Source of the DNA: Calliphora vicina
Lineage: Eukaryota > Arthropoda > Insecta > Diptera > Calliphoridae
Direction of reading: 5' to 3'
Assembly (NCBI RefSeq): GCF_958450345.1
Contig: NC_088781.1
Location: 51,662,315-51,726,314 of the forward strand
Length of the DNA stretch: 64,000 nucleotides
Below are positions 1 through 11,489 of the stretch, one piece after another. The translations under genes and the position numbers were made by a program. The number at the start of each line of letters is the position of its first letter. Position 1 is the stretch's first letter. A model generated the notes under the pieces. It saw only the letters and a list, made by a program, of their open reading frames with translations. It was not told where the DNA came from and ran no database searches.

Positions 1-1559
1 ACATCCTGCATCAAGTTTTCCGCTCGAGTTGAACATTTGGCACATGAAGGTCTATATGTATCAACGGCTCCACACCCGTAACAAAATATTCGCCGAGGAG
101 CAAGGCAATCTTGGTAACGGTGGCCTGGAGCATCACAGTTCCAACATTTCAACATTGTTGAAGCAGTTACCTCATTTATCTCGTCGGAAAATTCATCCTG
201 TTCAACCTCATTAATGTCCGAGGATTGTAAAATTTCTGAAACATTTGGACGAGAATATCTAGGTCTTACAGAAGAATGATGGGATAAATCTTCAAAGAAT
301 TTTTCGTGCTTCCTTGCCTCCTTTCTTAAGGTAGAAATGCTGTTAATATTCAAGTGCAGTAGCTCATGACGCAGATCTGTTCTCAAATTTCTAATAATAA
401 TTTCAACAAATTCTATTTCGCTAAGCGGAATCCTAAGTTTATCACTCAGGTTCATCATAGTATCTAAAAATGAATCGAAATTTTCTGAATTTTTCTGTTT
501 CCTACGACGCATGTCATCTTTCACATCATAATCTGTGTTGGTATCCTTGAATTCTCTCCTAAGTGCATCACATAAATCAAACCATACTGGCGTGGTGTCG
601 GTTTGGCGATGGAATCTCCAAAACCACTTGAGAGCTTTGCCCTCAAAAAGAGAATGAACATGTTCAACGAGCAAATCAAAATTACCGTTGAGATGAATTG
701 AGGTTAGGGTATTAACCCTATATATGAATTCATCGATTGATATGTCACTATTTAATCCAGAATACTTTAAATGCCAATTGTTAATAAGATTTGAAATTTG
801 ATGTGATGTAAGAGGAGAATTATCAATATTTAATGGCATAGGTCCACTACGTCTAGGTGCTTGTGAAGGTCTAAATGACTGATCAGGTCTAAAAGGATTG
901 TCTTGTGGCCATTCTGGTGGAAGGTTATGATCTATATTTAGCATTGATGAAGGATTTGTTCTTCTATTTTCTAAGTTCGGCACCTGTGATCTGTTGTTGC
1001 CGACATTGGGAGAATTTGAATTATTTATCGGTTGATTGTTTCCTATATTAAGATTCTGAAACATTGTGTGTAATTCATTAGAAATTATGGAGGTAAATTC
1101 TGCTCTAAAAGCAGTTAGAGAGTCTGAAATTATATTTTGAACTCGTTGTTCTGAGAGTTGGTTATGTGAAAAGTGTGTTGTACGACGTCGATTACCAGGA
1201 GTCTGAATTTGTTCTAAAGAACCTAAACCTCTTTGTTGTTGTTGCTGGTAATATAATCTAGTGTTTGGACGATCACGAGGAATTGCTCCTCCTCTATTTC
1301 TCATAGTAGGGGGAGTAGGACGTGTTGGTTGAAAATCTTGGGCATTACCATCTAAATTACTGCAAGGCTGACGACATACTGGACAAGTTGGACTAGTCTC
1401 TAACCATCTACGTAAACAAGGTGAATGAAAAAAGTGATTACACGCTGTAACAGTTTTGTGTTCGGAACCTAAATTCTCATTGCAAATAATGCAGATTGAC
1501 TGTTCAGGGGTTTCTAATGCCTCAGCACCTTCCTGTTCAGGACTGCGAGTAACTGGCAT
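1..1559 (-). CDS. Gag polyprotein of a Gypsy-type LTR retrotransposon with N-terminal RING-H2 finger (partial, runs off left edge)
   Basis: An uninterrupted frame starts at the ATG at 1559-1557 and is still open at base 1, giving at least 519 codons. Residues 23-62 are a canonical C3H2C3 RING-H2 finger: C23, C26, C40, H42, H45, C48, C59, C62, with W52 and the ending TCPVCR. A low-complexity N/Q/R/P-rich linker follows. From about residue 240 a retrotransposon Gag capsid region can be read (LFEGKALKWFWRF, then RRRKQKNSENFDSFLD). A CCHC zinc knuckle lies at C472, C475, H480, C485, followed by a second, degenerate cysteine cluster. The capsid and knuckle resemble the Gag at 46664-48064. The PBS and LTR-like sequence upstream (2227-4512) mark it as a retrotransposon gene rather than a host gene. 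RING-H2 fingers of this form are usually E3 ubiquitin ligases; ligase activity here is inference. Protease and pol would lie beyond base 1. Confidence 0.9.
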   Translation of the reverse strand, partial: MPVTRSPEQEGAEALETPEQSICIICNENLGSEHKTVTACNHFFHSPCLRRWLETSPTCPVCRQPCSNLDGNAQDFQPTRPTPPTMRNRGGAIPRDRPNTRLYYQQQQQRGLGSLEQIQTPGNRRRTTHFSHNQLSEQRVQNIISDSLTAFRAEFTSIISNELHTMFQNLNIGNNQPINNSNSPNVGNNRSQVPNLENRRTNPSSMLNIDHNLPPEWPQDNPFRPDQSFRPSQAPRRSGPMPLNIDNSPLTSHQISNLINNWHLKYSGLNSDISIDEFIYRVNTLTSIHLNGNFDLLVEHVHSLFEGKALKWFWRFHRQTDTTPVWFDLCDALRREFKDTNTDYDVKDDMRRRKQKNSENFDSFLDTMMNLSDKLRIPLSEIEFVEIIIRNLRTDLRHELLHLNINSISTLRKEARKHEKFFEDLSHHSSVRPRYSRPNVSEILQSSDINEVEQDEFSDEINEVTASTMLKCWNCDAPGHRYQDCLAPRRIFCYGCGAVDTYRPSCAKCSTRAENLMQD

Positions 1560-2226
1560 GTTTGATTATAAAATCAAAATAATAAACAAAAATGTAAAGA
1601 AATATTAAGATTTTAACTGATTTGAATCAATATAATATTTGTTTCGGTTGACTACTTTGTAGGTAGAGTTTTGGTAACAACTTTATTTAAAAAAAAAACT
1701 TTGAACTAGCAGAAATATTTAGGAAAAAGAATTTAGTAATCAAACATACTTTGAAGAGTACAATTCTCAATAATTACACTAAGAAAAGAAGTCTCAAAAA
1801 GAATGTTATTCATTTAAGTAAAGATATTATCAATGTTAACCGTTTCATCATAAATGGTAGGAAAACGCAAACTGCATTTTGAAAAAGTCCACATATGAAA
1901 AATTAATTAAACATTTATAAAAGCAAGTAGAAATAGATGTTATTGTTTTTTAAAGTTGGTATTAAAATGACAACAAATATCGACTTAACAAAGTCCAAGC
2001 TTTAAAGTGGCAATAATAAAGTAGTAGAGAAAGTTCTTTCATATTACTGATATTGGTAGGTATATAGCCTAAACCTCAAAATACGCAAATTCCAAAATAT
2101 CTCATATGAAAAATTATAGAAAAATTACAAATATATTTAGATAGATAAAGAAAATACAAATATGAAAGTGGAGCTTTTCTAAATATAAAGTTTTTGGTGG
2201 TATTTAACTAAAATGTTTTCGAAAGT
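1560..2226 (-). other. Untranslated leader of the RING-Gag retrotransposon
   Basis: This AT-rich stretch lies between the primer binding site and the Gag start codon. I see no open frame of note. Its length resembles the roughly 550-bp leader of the element at 40328-51496, and it probably contains packaging signals and the start-codon context. Confidence 0.6.
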
Positions 2227-2244
2227 GCCCCACGTTGGGCGCCA
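2227..2244 (-). promoter_or_regulatory. Primer binding site, tRNA-Lys(CUU) type
   Basis: On the minus strand this reads TGGCGCCCAACGTGGGGC. That is the exact complement of the last 18 nt, CCA included, of fly tRNA-Lys(CUU) as I recall it. It sits 10 bp from the inferred LTR end at 2255 and would prime minus-strand DNA synthesis. It fixes the orientation and identity of the element to its left. Confidence 0.9.
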
Positions 2245-2254
2245 TTAAATTATC

Positions 2255-4512
2255 TGTAACGAACAATCGACCTACCCCAGGCTATCACCGGTCTGTACAC
2301 CTAGCTTTGCTTCGGTCTTAGCTCAGGGAAATGGGCGTAGGCTGTGATACCTATTAAGGGGAGGTCCAGTCACATAAATTTAAGTTAGAAATAGTGTACA
2401 GGATAGAAAATAAATGACAGAAAATAGACTCCATCACAATTTTAAATAGTTTCTTGCTAGTTCGGAGAGGAACAAGGTGTTAAATTCCTCCTGATCAATT
2501 TGCCCACCCTACCTGCTGATGATCAGAATATTTAATCTCAGCCCATCAAGCTATGTTACCTAAACCTTTACTCTACATTTCGTCAACAAAAGAATCCAAC
2601 TATTTATTCATAGTACAATTCAGAACATTTATTATTATTTAAATTCATTATAAAAACACATGAATATTATTAAATCTTAGTTTTAAATTTTGATAATTAA
2701 AAGTATTATTTTTGGGAATACTTCCCATAAAAAGAAATCCATATCATAATCAATAGTAAAATAAAAAGATATATGTTAATAATAACAAAATGCAAAACAA
2801 ATTAAATTTACTTATATATGAATGTAAGTGAGGCAAACTAAGTGAGACATTTCTCATAAAAAATATAATTGTAATATAATTAATTAAGAGAGTTCATATT
2901 GTAAGAACAAGCAAAACAAAATAGTATTTATACATATATATTAAGAGATCATTATTAGTTAATAATATCAATGAGCATTCTGTCTTGTTTTTGCAATATG
3001 ATTTCTCTTAAAAGTTTAATTAATTATGGTTGTTATTTGCTCTTTAACTTACATTATGTTTTTCCCACGATGTCAACAGGCCTGATGATTCGATGGTATT
3101 TAGTTAGGTTTAGATAGGTTTGTGTTTTCTTTTCTTTAAATTAGTGGTTAGGGTTTTCGATACGAAGTTTAATTTTGCATTTTGTTAGTAAGTATAAATT
3201 TAATAATAGTTTTTAGTTTAAATAATTCATTAATGTTAATATTTAGGGTAATTTAGTATTTTAATTTATTTTTTTTTTCGTGTTCTTCAATTAGATTAGG
3301 TTAAATTTTATTTTTATAGTTTTTGTAAATATTAAGATTTAGTTTTCATAAGATATGTACTAAAATGTAATATAGAAAATAAAAATAAAAGAATGATTTA
3401 GAGTTATGTACTCTAGGTGTACAAAGTTAAGTTTGTAGAGATTTACATCTTTACATACTTACTTTTAACACATTGAGTTAGAAGTTTAACGTTTATAAAG
3501 TTTAATTTATGTAATATTTAATTTAGTTAATGTTTAATTTAATTAATGTATAATGTAATTTATGTTTAATTGAAGAAAAGGGTTAGAAATTAGATAATAT
3601 TTAATAGTTAGAATATAAGTATAGTTTAAGTAGTTAGAATTTAATTTAGACAATTAGTAATAATTAGTTTAATTTAGATAAATTTGTTTAATTTTTTTTT
3701 TTATATAAGTAATGAAAACATTAGCAATTAGAATGGTTTAAATTTGAATGTTGTAGATGAGGCCAAAAGTGATTCTCTTGGAGAGATTGATCCGATTTGG
3801 AGTTTTAGAAATAGTTGTGAGGGTGTAGTTGGAAGAGCAAATGTTGTTTTGTAGATTGGATTTGTAATCCAAACCGCACAAGAACCTGTTATATTTGTTC
3901 TTTGTTTTAAGGAAAGATGATGACAAAATCGTTCGGTCTGATTGGATTTTGGATCTGATAATACAATGTGGCCTAGCTCTACAAACGATATGATCTTCCT
4001 AAAGGTAACAAATAAAAGGGGGTTGGTACTATGCATTTCATATATTAAAACCGCGTTTATGACTTACCACTCGAATGGGCATACAATTGCGTAGGATAAA
4101 TATAGCTATATGATGAGGGAAGAACTATAACCCTGTGACCATGAGGTTTAATATGATCCTTGTCCAATTAGTTAGGTGAGTGCAGCGTGATATGCAATTG
4201 TACTTTATTCCAATTGCATACAAGTTGACCAGGAAAACGGCACAAAATGTGTCACACAACTATTGTTTCCCGAACTTTCGAATAATTTAATTTCTTTTAC
4301 TTTAATGGGGAAATTTATTTCTATACACTTCACTAGTGTCGTTATAATCTTTATGATATAAAATAAGCTTCACTGATTTAACTTTTGGTTCTTACACCGT
4401 CACTAACTCAAATAAAAATGTGAGTGTTAGCTTTTAAAAATGTTTAAAAAGGTCAGAAAATAAAGAATGTGAGGAATGCTAGGAATGTTTATAAAAAAAT
4501 GTAGCCGTTACA
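2255..4512 (-). repeat. Inferred 5' LTR of the RING-Gag retrotransposon
   Basis: The near end begins TGTAACG on the plus strand, 10 bp beyond the PBS. The far end is inferred at 4512, where the plus strand reads CGTTACA, a perfect 7-bp inverted match giving TG...CA termini. The resulting length, 2258 bp, is of the same order as the 2859-bp LTRs of the other Gypsy-type element. The partner LTR lies outside the window, so the far boundary is not confirmed. If correct, the target duplication would be TTAG (4513-4516). Short frames inside it look spurious. Confidence 0.6.
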
Positions 4513-4573
4513 TTAGTTTCATTTACACTCAATTGTATTACGCATTTTCTTATCAAGTGGTAGTATCAACTGG

Positions 4574-4797
4574 TAGGGTATTCAATCGATTAATTATTGG
4601 TATGCCTAATTTTTGTTTATTAGTTATCTGAACAATTATTAATTAATAAGAGAGTTATGTATGGTAATTGAAAATTATATACAATTAACTTCATAATTGA
4701 TAATTGTTCAAATAACGAATAAACAGATTATATTATTTCAATTAAACGAATAATTTTTGTAATAAATTATTTTATTTTTCAATAATTGGACACCCTA
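4574..4797. mobile_element. hAT-type MITE with foldback structure, 224 bp
   Basis: The ends are TAGGGTATTCAAT and, inverted, TAGGGTGTCCAAT (11 of 13 matching), fitting the hAT terminal pattern YARNG. The interior folds back: the stretch starting GTTTATTAGTTAT at about 4614 is repeated inverted near 4705-4730. The flanking 8-mers do not match well, so no clean TSD is claimed. It is non-coding. Confidence 0.6.
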
Positions 4798-5336
4798 ACA
4801 ATACCCACTGTATACTCAAGGTAGTTAATGCATATGATTTTTTTTTATGAATTAAAGCAAAATGCAAAAAATACTCAATGAGAAGATACAAAAAAAACTT
4901 TATTACTCCTATCAGAGATGGATATGTCATTAAGTAAATTGTTATACTAACATAACAATTGACTGATATCATGCAAGCATGACAAAATACTACTATTATT
5001 TAGTATGAAATATTAAATTTTGGCAATTAGAGATAGAGTGATCAGTTTCTAATACCTTTTTGAATAATAAGGATTTCACCCATCACAGGTGCTCATTCAA
5101 TTCTTTAATCTAACTAATTTGGAAATAGTGTATATTCGGTATCAACTCCTTATATTTGTTTTCTTTCTTTGGATTCATCTGCATAAATTGTACGTTGATG
5201 AGTTTGATATTTGTATTACTTCCTATATTTTTTACATAATATATAATCACACTAAGGCGGCCTTATTCATATGGATCTGAAGTAAGCAGTTGATGATCAA
5301 TATTTTTAAAATTTTTGACCTACACTCAGAGATATA
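4798..5336. other. AT-rich stretch without recognised feature
   Basis: Only short, low-complexity open frames occur here, with no similarity I recognise and no repeat shared elsewhere in the window. Confidence 0.4.
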
Positions 5337-5410
5337 ATATAGTTGTACATATTTACTGTAACCATTTTAATATATTTTTTTAGAGTTTTTAAACAATAAT
5401 TACACTGTGC
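5337..5410 (+). repeat. Partial copy of a CAGAG-ended foldback repeat
   Basis: The sequence from CAGAGATATAATATAGTTG through TACTGTAACCATTTTAA matches the left end of the foldback element at 57795 (CAGAGAAAAAATATAGTTG, then TAATGTAACCATTT). Only the left end is present. Confidence 0.55.
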
Positions 5411-6155
5411 ACGAAAACTGTGCGGCGAAAACTAGACTCCCAATTGGCATGTAGTATGATATGAATTTGACTCTGATTGTTTTTTTGCTATTGTCAAATT
5501 GTTTATTGAAACCGAATGTATATTTTCTATTCACTTTTTTAGTTTATGTATACATATATTTACTGAATATATATTGTTTAATTATAAGAGAAAAATCTGT
5601 CACGTACGGTATATCACGTAGGATATGAAATTTTATGTATTATAAAATCATCCAAACATAGTTTTTATTTAAATATGACGGATTGTAAAGGAAAAATATT
5701 TCGTTTAGTTTAAGAAATTAAAAGAAAACATAACGCCTCTCACGATTCGAATATTTTCGAATATTTCTAAATGTACTACAAAATGAGTTCCGTTTTATGT
5801 CACGTACGATATACCCTTATTTCGCTCTATATTTTGGACAACAATATTTCGAAAGTTGGAATGGAACATAAAGACCAAATTATTTTTCAGATACTATTAT
5901 TTTTGCAAAATCTATACCACTCTATAGGCGTACAAATGTCACATACGATGATATGGAATTGCCCATATGTGTAGAAAAAAATAACAGCATAGCAGTTTTT
6001 TCCAATTTTAACGTTTTAAAAAACAAAAATTTTAAAATTTAGCTATAAAAATATTTCTGAAGCGATAAAAAAAGTTTAAGTCCATTTTCGAAATAACGTT
6101 ATATCTCGAAAACAAGAGCTAACCTAAAAAAACGTTTAGCACTACTGGATTCAAC
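5411..6155. other. AT-rich stretch with spaced TCACGTACG-like motifs
   Basis: There is no gene. GTCACGTACGGTATA near 5600, GTCACGTACGATATA near 5800 and GTCACATACGATGATA near 5937 form a loose direct repeat. This may be an old dispersed repeat; its function is unknown. Confidence 0.35.
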
Positions 6156-6159
6156 GAAT

Positions 6160-6868
6160 TAGGTTAGCACGCCGGGTGCCACGCTTGACAGTTTCCGTCA
6201 TTCCGTTTATAATTTCCACAATATAATTTTCCGACCCTATAAAGTATATATATTCTGGCCTCATAGATAGCGGAGTCGATTAAGCCATGTCCGTCTCTCT
6301 GTCTGTCTGTTGAAATCAACTTTACGAATCCCCCAAATAACTTACATGAACGATTCATACATCAATATCTCCGGAATTCTTCCGGCTCGGTTGCTATTTG
6401 AAATCGGTCCACAAATATCTGCGATACAAGGATAAAACCAGGACAACCTCGATTTTTTAACTATTTTTTACCTATATCTGGATTACTGAGTCATTAATAT
6501 AGTCATTAATGGATATCTAATGATAGATATTTCAAAGACCTTTGCAACGACTTATATAAGACCATAGTAAGTTGGACCTATAAATCGGAAAAACATATTT
6601 TTTAACCCGAATTTATTTTTTCACCAAAAGTTTATTTTTCGCTTAATATTAAAAAAAATGAAAAAAAAACAATATTTTTTAAAATTTAAAAAGAATATTT
6701 TTTAAATTTAAAAAAAAACAATTCGAAAAATTTTGTTTTACAAAAGATTAAAAAAAAACTAAAAAAATTTTTGTTTACCTAAAAATATATAAAATTTTTA
6801 TTTTGAAGTATAATTTGGTGAAGGGTATATGAGATTCGGCACAGTCGAATATAACTCTCTTACTTGTT
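6160..6868 (+). repeat. Dispersed repeat family A (non-coding), copy 1
   Basis: Shared with 28554-29265 in the same orientation. Recognisable segments in order are CCGACCCTATAAAGTATATA, a GTCT-rich run before GTTGAAATCAA, TATCTGGATTACT, an A/T homopolymer-rich stretch, then GTGAAGGGTATA, the small hairpin ATTCGGCACAGTCGAAT and the end TCTTACTTGTTT. No coding capacity is visible. The family is unclassified; the hairpin near one end might hint at a rolling-circle element, but the canonical CTRR end is absent. Confidence 0.7.
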
Positions 6869-7157
6869 TAAACTAGCATAGTGTTATATAACAGTAATTA
6901 TTTATATGATAGTGGTAACCATAATATTGTAAAGTTAAAATTCACATGATTGTCGAAATCCTATATATGATTATGATTTCCAGACTATGATATCCATAAG
7001 CCGAGAACATAACTTTGTAAATCCTTCATTATTAATTACTGCAATCATATATATGATTGCTGCAATCATACAAATAGTTACAGTGACCATAATATATTTT
7101 AAAAACTTTTAAAAATTTTGAAATGATTACAGTAAACCTTTGCAACTATATTTTTCC
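6869..7157 (+). repeat. Foldback repeat related to 57795-58235
   Basis: It contains inverted segments around TATATATGATT and ATCCATAAGCCGAGAACAT and ends AAATGATTACAGTAAACC...GCAACTATATTTTTCCTCTG. This is the right end of the CAGAG foldback family (inverted CAGAG). The left end is lost. Non-coding. Confidence 0.55.
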
Positions 7158-8315
7158 TCTGCCTTCTAGTCCATCTCTTTAACTGCTATTGTTGGTACAA
7201 ATGTCATAAGAACTTATATCTCAAAATATTCTAAGCTCTATTTTTAGTTAAAAAATAGTCGTTGACGTCACCCTAATATACCCTATATATTGTTCTTCTC
7301 TTGTTATGTATTTTATTTTTTTATATATATTTTCTTGCAAACTTTGAAGTATTCTGTTGAATTTTTATTATACGCAAATGAGCATTAAATAAACCGCATT
7401 AAAGTAAATTTGTTTCATTTTTTTTGCTCTTCTTATTTTCTGTAATTTTTTATTTTTTGTATTTTTACATAAGATTTGCATTATCATGAGGGAGGATTTT
7501 AAAAACACATATTTTAACATATATAAATTTCCATGTGATAGAGCAAGGATTAAATATTCTTCTTTGCAAGCCATCTTGTTGGGTGATGGCAAAGCTGTTT
7601 GTCAAATACTGGTAAATATTGATTTTGTAATATTATATTGTCTTTGGATATTGTGACATTGTAATATGTAAATAATGACATTAGATGCAGATACATATTT
7701 AGGAATTAAAGCAATTTAAAAAGTTTTCTGTAGCAAACAGAATAATAGTATCAGCTGTGTATATCTTGATATTTTCTGGTTTATATGAAATTTTGTTATT
7801 TTGTTGTTGGTTTTAAATAAATAGTTTTTGCAAAAAACTAGTCATTACAAAATAAGAACAGCATACACAAATATTTCTTTTTTTGTTCAATAAAGTGAAG
7901 CTTTAACCAATATTTTCCCATATTTTAATGAATATTTTATAAACCAAAAAATAATTTTTTACTTATTTTATGAACTCCATTCAATGTATAACAAAGTGAT
8001 TTCTTTTTTGGTGTAAGAAGTTTTCTTTTCATATTATGCACGTGCCACATCCCTGAAGTTCTGGTATATTAATATCTATGATTCTTTGGAGTATGAGTAA
8101 AGTAACATATGAGGGTTAAGCAATAATCCATGATTTTTTTAATTTCCTGCTTCTTTACTGAAAGGGCAACACTGCTCCTGTCAACAGGCGCAGTGTCTAA
8201 AGCTTCTTTAATTTCTTTTGATTTCATGAGCTTCCGTTTATCGGGCCCATTCAGAACACTTTAATTCAATTTTGCTTCACTGATTTAAGTTATTAAAATG
8301 GGCCCTAAAAATGAT
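7158..8315. other. AT-rich stretch without recognised gene
   Basis: Only short frames of biased composition occur. A 9-bp inverted pair, GGGCCCATT (8240 region) and AATGGGCCC (near 8297), lies next to the hAT-like element that starts at 8316. Confidence 0.35.
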
Positions 8316-9592
8316 TCAGGGGCGGCGGTATATGTGGCTCGAAGTAGGGTACCTTCTACATGTAGAATTTTTAAACACGTGTCATTTTTTTGTTTCCCAT
8401 TCGATTTCAAAGATTTTCAAAGATAGGCATTTAAAAATTTAAATTTTAAAATTTTAGCATACCTTGGTCCGATTTTTTTTAAATATGGGTCGTACTTTCG
8501 GACCGAATGGACTCGATTTAACACTAAAATGTGAAAAAGTGCAATATTTTTCAAGGATGGAGTTTTAAAATGACATATTTCTGAATCTAATTGAGATATT
8601 GCCCAGAAAGTTTTTTTGTAAGACCAAAACTTAAGTTATCTAAACAAAAAAATAGTTGGGAATACAGTGGATATTGTTCCTAATATTTGCAATCCTATTA
8701 AAATTTTGATACAAATTTTAGTTTTAGAAACTCAATAAATATGTAATATTTAATAAAATCTTTATTAAAGAAACTCAATGAAATTTTCAACGTTTTTTAA
8801 TCAAAAGGTCAAAGGGAATCCCGAAATTCCTAAAAATTTGAGCGAAAATACCAAAAATTTTATTTTTTACAATTTTGCCCATAGGGTCCTCATTTCCTTC
8901 GGGGCTGGGAAAATACTTTGGGGATAAATAGGGAACACATCAAGGTTTCCAAAGCTGCTTTCCGTTTTCTGATCCCAGCTTTGGGATTTTAGAACATGTG
9001 GGCCAAATTAGAAATTTGAATAAAAAAATAGCTTGAATTCCGATGTGCGTATGGGTGATATATTCGAAAAATCCGACATATTTTTTATACTAAAATTTCT
9101 CCATAAAGATGCCTTACAGAAAAACATAAAATTGTTATATATTCTTAAAGAACGTTTTTGTTTAATAAAAAAAGATTTTTGTCACCATTTCGCCCAAAAA
9201 AACACAAAAAATCTACCATTTTTTTAATTTAATTAATTGAAAATCGTTTATTTTTGGATCCATAATTGATATTGCATTGAAATCTTTTGTATATTATTGG
9301 TAATTTAGCTGCCTAACTAACAAAAAAATTCGAGTCTATTGGGTTCAAAATTTCGACCTATATTTGAAATAAAGCGAAACAAGGTACTGCAAAATTTTAA
9401 AATTGAATGCCTATATCTCGGAAATTATAAGAGACAAAACAATATCTTGGTTCGCTAAGACAAGACCTAGCCGAGCGCTTTCCAAAAATATAAAAATCTT
9501 TAAAATCGAATTGGGAAACAAAAAATGGCACGTGTTTAAACATTTTACATGTCGAAGGTACCCAATTGAAAACCCCCATAGCGCTGCCCCTG
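8316..9592. mobile_element. Non-autonomous hAT-like inverted-repeat element, about 1.28 kb
   Basis: The ends are CAGGGGCGGCGG and, inverted, CAGGGGCAGCGC, of hAT type. The inverted arms extend about 150-200 bp (GTACCTTC, AAACACGTG, TTTTGTTTCCCA and TAGGCATT on the left return inverted between 9385 and 9570). The flanking 8-mers AAATGATT and AATTAGTT agree at only 5 of 8 positions, so any TSD is degraded. No transposase is readable; frames here are short and arise from the arms. Confidence 0.65.
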
Positions 9593-9689
9593 AATTAGTT
9601 GTAGGACCTATTTTAATAGCTTAAACTCAAAAGTTCCTTGGCTACTCCCACGTATCAATTTTTATCTCGATCGGAATATCCGTTTAGTA

Positions 9690-10135
9690 ATGCCAGATTT
9701 TTTTTCAAGAAATTTTGATTCTGAACCAATGTGCGATCGGAGATAGAAAGTGCAAGAGATTGTGGAAGCCATAGCCATCTCACATCGCTCAGTGGTTTCA
9801 ATTTTGAATGATCACTAGGGTGTGAGAAAGGTTTCCGCGTTTGCTTACAATCAGGTGCACAAAAGGGCTCACACATGTGCAGTTTCCATTGCAAAAATCT
9901 ATGAATTTGGTTACAAAATGCTCCCTCTTCCATCCTATTCTCCGGATATAGCCCCGAGTTACTATATTTGTTTCCAAAGCTGAGGAAATCATCTCACAAA
10001 CACATACCTATGAGAAACGTTAGACAAAGTCTATAGAGCTCAAAGGAAACGATATTGAAAAACAAATCCAAAAACTTGTGTTTCATTCAAAGAGACACGA
10101 ACTAAATTTCAGTGGATTTAAATGTGTTCAAGGTA
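9690..10135 (+). pseudogene. Mariner transposase relic, irritans-like, internally deleted
   Basis: Two blocks of a mariner transposase are readable on the plus strand in different frames. Near 9780-9840 is SVVSILNDH followed by a stop and VRKVSARLLT, the helix region before the catalytic domain. Near 9885-9990 is AIAKIYEFGYKMLPLPSYSPDIAPS, matching the block around the third catalytic aspartate in irritans-type mariners (usually IHELGFELLPHPPYSPDLAPSD). The aspartate after APS is replaced (APSYY). The central catalytic region between the blocks is missing and stops are present, so the copy is dead. No terminal repeats were located. Confidence 0.7.
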
Positions 10136-11489
10136 GCTAGTAATTCCGGGAGACAGTAATTTTAATAATTTTTCGATTTTATTGATAATCAAATATACTG
10201 TATTAGTAGGACTTCCTTCTAATACACAATATAATCTAATTATCTATATACATAATTTAATAAAGTAAGTATGTGAAGCAAACCCCATAAGTCGGAGGTA
10301 GTCTTCAGAACTGTTATGTTCCTGCTCATGCATACGAAGGTTTAAATATATTTAATTTCTTTTTGACATTAAATATGCTGTCAGTCAATCAGTCAGTGTA
10401 TATAAATAAATCATTTTAATTAAAATATCACATTTTCAAGGTGTAAAAGTATTTTCAATGTAAAATTTCCTAGAGTTTCATTCTAGGGAATGTTTATTAT
10501 TAATTTTATTATGCTGTAAAAGTATTTAATTGTTATAAAAAACAATTTTTTATTTTTTTGAAAATTGCATTTATTTTAGCAGAATCTAATATTTTCATAG
10601 TATAATCTTTATCTTTAGTTCATGACCTTTTAGCAATTCACCTTAAATTTGTTAATTTATTACTACTTCTTACTGCTTATACTTTTATACTTATTTACAA
10701 ACTTTCTCCAAAAACTGTCTACTTAATTAATTTATCATTCATTCCATTATTCTTGCTGTCTCCCGCCTCAACATATTATTCATTTTTACTAAAAGAAAAA
10801 ACCACTTAATCATGAATGAGTTTTTTTTTTCTTGCCTGCCTGCCCTCAACACTGACAATTGATGACATAAATCATCGCTTACATTCAATGACATTATGTC
10901 ATAAATATTCCAAATGTGAATTAAAAATAAAACTCAAAAGTATTTCTCATAAAATAATGTTCAAAATGACACCACAATCAAAAGCAACTGCAAGAAAAAA
11001 CTCAATGAAAAACTGGCAAATAAATCTGTCAAGAAGGAGAGAAAAACAAAAAACGAACAAATAAAACATCATTTCCACTTTTTTCAATTAATTTAAGCCA
11101 TCGATGCTATAGCAGCAAATTATCGTAGGTGAAGGCCATAATGACAAATGTATGCGAAGTAGTGTTTGCTTGGCTCTTATTTTTCTTGGTTCAGGGTTCA
11201 GTTTCATTTGTATGTGTCGAAATGATTAATTATGGCAAAAATGTCTCAAGTAATATAGAAATGGGAGGATAAGTATCTAGAGTTCTTTTTTTGGTAACAA
11301 ACTAATTTTTAGTTGTGATGAAAATTAATAGTTTAGATGCTAACAGAAAATATTTTTGATTGAACAATTAGTTATGGCATCTTATTAAGTCTAAAGTAAT
11401 TAGTTATTTTATTTGACTATCAGAAATTAGTTTAAAATTTATTTTTATTTTCACATTACAAAAGAGAGCCTTTTTAAACAATATCTGTA
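10136..11489. other. Intergenic-looking single-copy stretch
   Basis: No gene was recognised. The plus-strand frame at 10816-11064 (82 codons) lacks family similarity and biased codon use and is judged fortuitous. The segment 10830-11230 is less repetitive than its surroundings and could be host regulatory DNA; I cannot test this. Confidence 0.35.

Noticed and set aside
29..214. Short plus-strand open frame at the left edge
   Set aside because: It is antisense to the continuous Gag frame, whose zinc knuckle is encoded on the other strand.
10816..11064. Plus-strand frame of 82 codons
   Set aside because: Low-complexity basic protein without recognisable family, motif or upstream context.
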